Made by a program: the position numbers and the translations under genes. From Pseudomonadota bacterium (GTDB lineage Bacteria; Pseudomonadota; Alphaproteobacteria; JAAXGF01), in the NCBI GenBank assembly GCA_022563655.1, contig JADFMW010000114.1, positions 1-8,699 on the forward strand: a stretch of DNA of 8,699 nucleotides, read 5' to 3'. The notes beneath the pieces are model-generated. The model was not told where the DNA came from, made no database searches, and worked only from the letters and a program-made list of their open reading frames with translations. Below are positions 6,295 to 8,699 of this stretch, in pieces. Every line of letters starts with the position of its first letter. Positions within the stretch are counted from its first letter, which is position 1.

Positions 6295-7125
6295 CTAAGA
6301 CCCGGCGACCGGCGCGTCTTTATGTTGGCATGGCGGGCTTTGGTTACGGCTGCGCCGGAGCGCGGTCTTGGTTTCTGCGTCGGGCTGAACGCGCTCGAGC
6401 GTGACCTTTCGCGCCGTGTGCGCGATCAACTCGAAGCGCGCGGGATGGACGCTCGAAATCAGAACGTAGGCGAGATCGCCCGCGCGCCAGCCGTACACCC
6501 GGTAGGGGCCGCGTTGGTGGAGCGTGAGCTTCTCTGCGTCGAGCCCCGGAGGAGGCGGCGTGATCCACAGGGTTACGCGGCAACCGCGGGTGCCGCTATA
6601 GACGACGTGCACCGCCGGGGACTGCTCGTCGCTGGCCGGGACGAAACGCGCTCCCGTGATCACGAGCTTGGCGGCGGTCAAATCGGGAATCTCCGCACCG
6701 CTCCCCAGGGTGGCGAGTCCAACAAGCAGAGCGCCCGCGCCACCTCCGGAAAGGCCGGCGTTACCGCTCGCCACCCAAGCTTCGTGGGCGGCGAGGGGCG
6801 CGGTCAGCCAGGCGTCGCCGTCTTCGGCGCGCCAGGGTATGAGCGCCGCGGCGGCGGCGATACCGAGCGCGACGACGAGCCCGGCGGCGATGCGGCTCCA
6901 GGGCTGGCCGCGCCAGACCGGTCGTCGGGGCGGCAGGAAATCGTCCCGCGCGGCCGTCTCGGTCTCTTCGCCCGCGGCCGCCTTCAGCTTCGTCAGCACG
7001 GCGACGCTTTGGGCCAGCGCCGGCCGCGCGGCCAAGGCGGCGGCGACCTCGGCGCGGTCCGGCGGCGACAGCTCGCCGTCGACATAGGCGTTGAGATCTT
7101 CCCAGCTCGGCCGGTCGCCGTTCAT
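6295..7125 (-). CDS. Membrane anti-sigma factor
   Basis: This is a 276-aa single-pass membrane protein that should hold the preceding ECF sigma factor inactive until a periplasmic signal arrives. Residues 1-50 form the cytoplasmic anti-sigma domain (WEDLNAYVDGELSPPDRAEV, then helical). A Pro/Arg-rich linker leads to one membrane segment at about 79-97 (IAAGLVVALGIAAAAALIPW), and residues 98-276 are periplasmic. The HxxxCxxC zinc motif of ZAS-type anti-sigmas is absent, since the N-terminal domain has no cysteine. A periplasmic cysteine lies in RGCRVTLW, with another near the end in SPPCQHKD. Its ATG overlaps the sigma stop (ATGA at 7125-7122), indicating translational coupling, with GGGAAG as ribosome site. 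The promoter of sorA follows its stop directly. Its role is inferred from domain order and operon position; the sensed signal is unknown, with sulfite the likeliest. Confidence 0.82.
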   Translation of the reverse strand: MNGDRPSWEDLNAYVDGELSPPDRAEVAAALAARPALAQSVAVLTKLKAAAGEETETAARDDFLPPRRPVWRGQPWSRIAAGLVVALGIAAAAALIPWRAEDGDAWLTAPLAAHEAWVASGNAGLSGGGAGALLVGLATLGSGAEIPDLTAAKLVITGARFVPASDEQSPAVHVVYSGTRGCRVTLWITPPPPGLDAEKLTLHQRGPYRVYGWRAGDLAYVLISSVHPARFELIAHTARKVTLERVQPDAETKTALRRSRNQSPPCQHKDAPVAGS

Positions 7126-7643
7126 ATTCTTCCCTGTCTGGCGGCGAGGGGCAGGACATTCCCCTCGGCGATTTGGTCGAGCAGCGCACCTCGCGCTCGG
7201 CTCAGCCGGCTCATCACGGTGCCCCGCGGTACCTCCAGGATGGTCGCGGCCTCGCGGTAGCTGAAGCCGGCGAGATCGACCAACGCGATGATCTCGCGGT
7301 AGTGTGGAGCGAGTCGGGCCATGGCGGTCCGGACCGTCAGGGCGCTGATCAGCCGGTCGTCATAGTCCCAAACGGCGCTGCCATCAACCTTCGGCTCCTC
7401 CGTGGGCGCGGCGAACTCGCGCCCGGCCTTTCGCAACTGATCGAGAAAGGCGTTGCGCAAGATGCGAAACAGCCACGCGCGATACGCGGGCTCGTCGTTC
7501 GGGACACGCTTCGCGGCGAGCGACCGGACGGCGCACTCGTTGACCAGTTCCTCCGCAGAGCCCCGGTCGGTCGTGAGGCTCAGCGCGTAGCCAAGCAGCC
7601 GCGAAAGATACTCCTCGATCCTGCGCCGCTTGTGGTCGCTCAA
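7122..7643 (-). CDS. ECF RNA polymerase sigma factor
   Basis: This 173-aa group 4 (ECF) sigma factor has only regions 2 and 4. Region 2 covers about 10-74 (LLGYALSLTTDRGSAEELVN and AWLFRILRNAFLDQLRK, the -10 recognition helix). Region 4 covers about 101-158 (RLAPHYREIIALVDLAGFSY and EAATILEVPRGTVMSRLSRA, the -35 helix-turn-helix). The start is TTG 7643, preceded closely by AGAGGTGGGG; no ATG gives a full region 2. It is first in the run sigma, anti-sigma, sorA, cytochrome. In Sinorhizobium meliloti the ECF factors RpoE1 and RpoE4 are reported to respond to sulfite, so control of sulfite oxidation by this gene has a precedent, but orthology is not shown here. It is divergent from nnr. An inverted repeat at 7688-7706 lies in its upstream region. 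Confidence 0.92.
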   Translation of the reverse strand: MSDHKRRRIEEYLSRLLGYALSLTTDRGSAEELVNECAVRSLAAKRVPNDEPAYRAWLFRILRNAFLDQLRKAGREFAAPTEEPKVDGSAVWDYDDRLISALTVRTAMARLAPHYREIIALVDLAGFSYREAATILEVPRGTVMSRLSRARGALLDQIAEGNVLPLAARQGRI

Positions 7644-7687
7644 ACCCCACCTCTTCCCGATTTGATAAGCGGCCGTAATGTTACGTC

Positions 7688-7706
7688 GTTGCGCCCCGCG
7701 CGCAAC
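7688..7706. promoter_or_regulatory. Inverted repeat upstream of the ECF sigma gene
   Basis: Perfect 7-bp arms GTTGCGC (7688-7694) and GCGCAAC (7700-7706) flank 5 bases, about 45 bp before the sigma start in the divergent sigma/nnr intergenic region. It could be an operator or an mRNA hairpin. No convincing ECF or sigma70 promoter could be paired with it, and GC-rich DNA yields such repeats by chance. Confidence 0.35.
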
Positions 7707-7830
7707 CCCATTCAGTTACCTGCCGCGGAATCGCTGTCCTGTCCGTTGCGAACTCTGGTTCAGGATGGATGTGCGGCCTCCGAGCAGCCGGGTCGGCGCG
7801 GTCGCCGCCTCAAGGGCGCGACAACGCCGG

Positions 7831-7855
7831 GCCGGCGCGTTATGGTCGCGCCGGC
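7831..7855. repeat. GC-rich hairpin in the nnr leader
   Basis: Perfect 9-bp arms GCCGGCGCG (7831-7839) and CGCGCCGGC (7847-7855) flank the 7-base loop TTATGGT, 22 bases before the nnr start. With no T-tract it is not a standard terminator. It may be a leader structure affecting nnr translation, or incidental to the base composition. Confidence 0.5.
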
Positions 7856-7877
7856 GCAAAACGGATGCAGGCGAGAC

Positions 7878-8699
7878 ATGGGGAAAAGTCCTGCACGGCC
7901 GAAAGACCGCTCGAACGACGACAGCGCGTCGCTGGCGCTGCTGACGGTGGCGCAGAGTTACGCCGCCGACAAGGCGGCGGCGGACTCGGGCGTGGACGTC
8001 GAGACGCTGATGGAGAACGCCGGCGGCGCCGTCGCCCGGGCGATCGTCGAGCGCTGGTCGCCGCGCCCGGTGGCGGTGCTGTGCGGGCCCGGCAACAACG
8101 GCGGCGACGGCTTCGTCGTCGCCCGCGTCCTCGGCGCCGCCGGCTGGCCCGTGACGCTGGCGCTCGACGGCCCGACCGGCAAGCTCAAGGGCGCGGCGGC
8201 GCTCATGGCGGCGCGCTGGGAGGGGCCAGTCGCGGCGCTCGATGTCGCGGCGCTCGATGCGGCGGTGCTCGACGGCGCCGAGCTGGTCGTCGACGCCCTG
8301 TTCGGCGCCGGCCTTTCGCGCCCGCTCGAGGGCGCCCCGCGCGCCGTGATCGAGGCGCTCGCCGCGCGCCGGCTGCCCTGCGTCGCCGTCGACGTGCCGA
8401 GCGGCGTCCACGGAGATAGCGGCGAGGCGTCCGGCGCCGCGGCGCCCGCCGTGCTCACCGTCACCTTCTTCCGCCGCAAGCCGGGCCACCTGCTGTTGCC
8501 GGGACGGGCGCTGTGCGGCGAGGTCGTGGTCGCCGACATCGGCATTCCCGATGCCGCGCTCGATCGGCTTGACGTGAACCTTCACGCCAACGCCCCGGCG
8601 CTGTGGCGCGCGCGCTATCCCTGGCCCCGCCTCGACGGCCACAAATACAGCCGCGGCCACGCCGTGGTCGTCGGCGGCGGCGCGGCGACCACCGGCGCC
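7878..8699 (+). CDS. nnr: Bifunctional NAD(P)HX repair enzyme (epimerase/dehydratase), 5' part
   Basis: The frame from ATG 7878 stays open to the window end (274 codons, incomplete). It encodes the YjeF N-terminal NAD(P)H-hydrate epimerase domain: LLTVAQSYAADKAAADSGV, then ETLMENAGGAVARAI at 43-57, CGPGNNGGDGFVVARVLG at 69-86, VVDALFGAGLSRPLEG, VDVPSGVHGDSGE, and FFRRKPGHLLLPG. It then begins the C-terminal ADP-dependent dehydratase (ribokinase-like) domain at HKYSRGHAVVVGGG. Together these convert damaged R- and S-hydrates of NADH and NADPH back to the normal cofactors in the cytoplasm. The ATG has only a weak ribosome site (AGGCGAG), and about 20 residues precede the usual family start, so the true start could lie a little downstream. 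It is divergent from the ECF sigma gene; the rest lies beyond the window. Confidence 0.93.
   Translation, partial: MGKSPARPKDRSNDDSASLALLTVAQSYAADKAAADSGVDVETLMENAGGAVARAIVERWSPRPVAVLCGPGNNGGDGFVVARVLGAAGWPVTLALDGPTGKLKGAAALMAARWEGPVAALDVAALDAAVLDGAELVVDALFGAGLSRPLEGAPRAVIEALAARRLPCVAVDVPSGVHGDSGEASGAAAPAVLTVTFFRRKPGHLLLPGRALCGEVVVADIGIPDAALDRLDVNLHANAPALWRARYPWPRLDGHKYSRGHAVVVGGGAATTGA

Noticed and set aside
4876..7260. A 794-codon open frame on the plus strand
   Set aside because: It lies antisense to sorA, the anti-sigma gene and part of the sigma gene. It has low-complexity GC-driven composition with no domain, while the minus-strand genes have clear motifs.
7727..7754. GGAAT followed by CGTT on the plus strand upstream of nnr
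   Set aside because: The spacer is only about 12 bases, too short for an ECF promoter.
7716..8660. Minus-strand open frame of 314 codons over nnr
   Set aside because: It is antisense to a frame with unmistakable Nnr motifs, and its own translation is Arg/Ala-rich and featureless.

Overview
The window looks like chromosomal DNA from a GC-rich alphaproteobacterium, possibly Rhodospirillales-like. This is inferred from the high GC of most of it, the sulfite dehydrogenase and ECF sigma/anti-sigma arrangement, a short alphaproteobacterial-type conserved protein and a bifunctional Nnr; no rRNA or tRNA is present to settle it. It falls into three zones.

Zone 1 (1-914) is a graveyard of degraded accessory DNA on the left edge. 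It holds the 3' stub of a hicA toxin gene, an apparently intact hicB antitoxin gene behind a 17-bp tandem duplication, one copy of a palindromic dispersed repeat abutting the hicA break, and a frameshifted, truncated 5' remnant of a virginiamycin B lyase-like exported protein on the minus strand. Zone 2 (about 845-2846) is a markedly AT-richer island. Its two minus-strand genes form an operon: an exported protein that I read as two tandem Trypco2 (trypsin-co-occurring) domains, followed 33 bp later by an exported trypsin/HtrA-type serine protease with a coiled coil and an unrecognised beta-rich C-terminal domain. Trypco domains are known companions of trypsin-like proteases in predicted bacterial conflict systems. 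A secreted two-gene version with a duplicated Trypco2 is the most unusual thing here.

Zone 3 (2847-8699) is GC-rich core-like DNA. It contains glutaryl-CoA dehydrogenase (minus), a divergent 67-aa conserved protein (plus), and then a minus-strand sulfite-oxidation locus. That locus reads ECF sigma factor, membrane anti-sigma factor (ATGA overlap), Tat-exported molybdopterin sulfite dehydrogenase, and a small c-type cytochrome whose gene overlaps the dehydrogenase stop and has no canonical start codon. An ECF-type promoter (GGAAT-N17-CGTT) lies just upstream of the dehydrogenase. The proposed logic is that the sigma/anti-sigma pair senses sulfite or a related stress and switches on the periplasmic enzyme and its electron acceptor. 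A second, perfectly palindromic copy of the dispersed repeat sits between the converging 67-aa gene and cytochrome gene, and probably serves as a bidirectional terminator. At the right edge, divergent from the sigma gene, is the first 274 codons of nnr (NAD(P)HX repair), cut by the window end.
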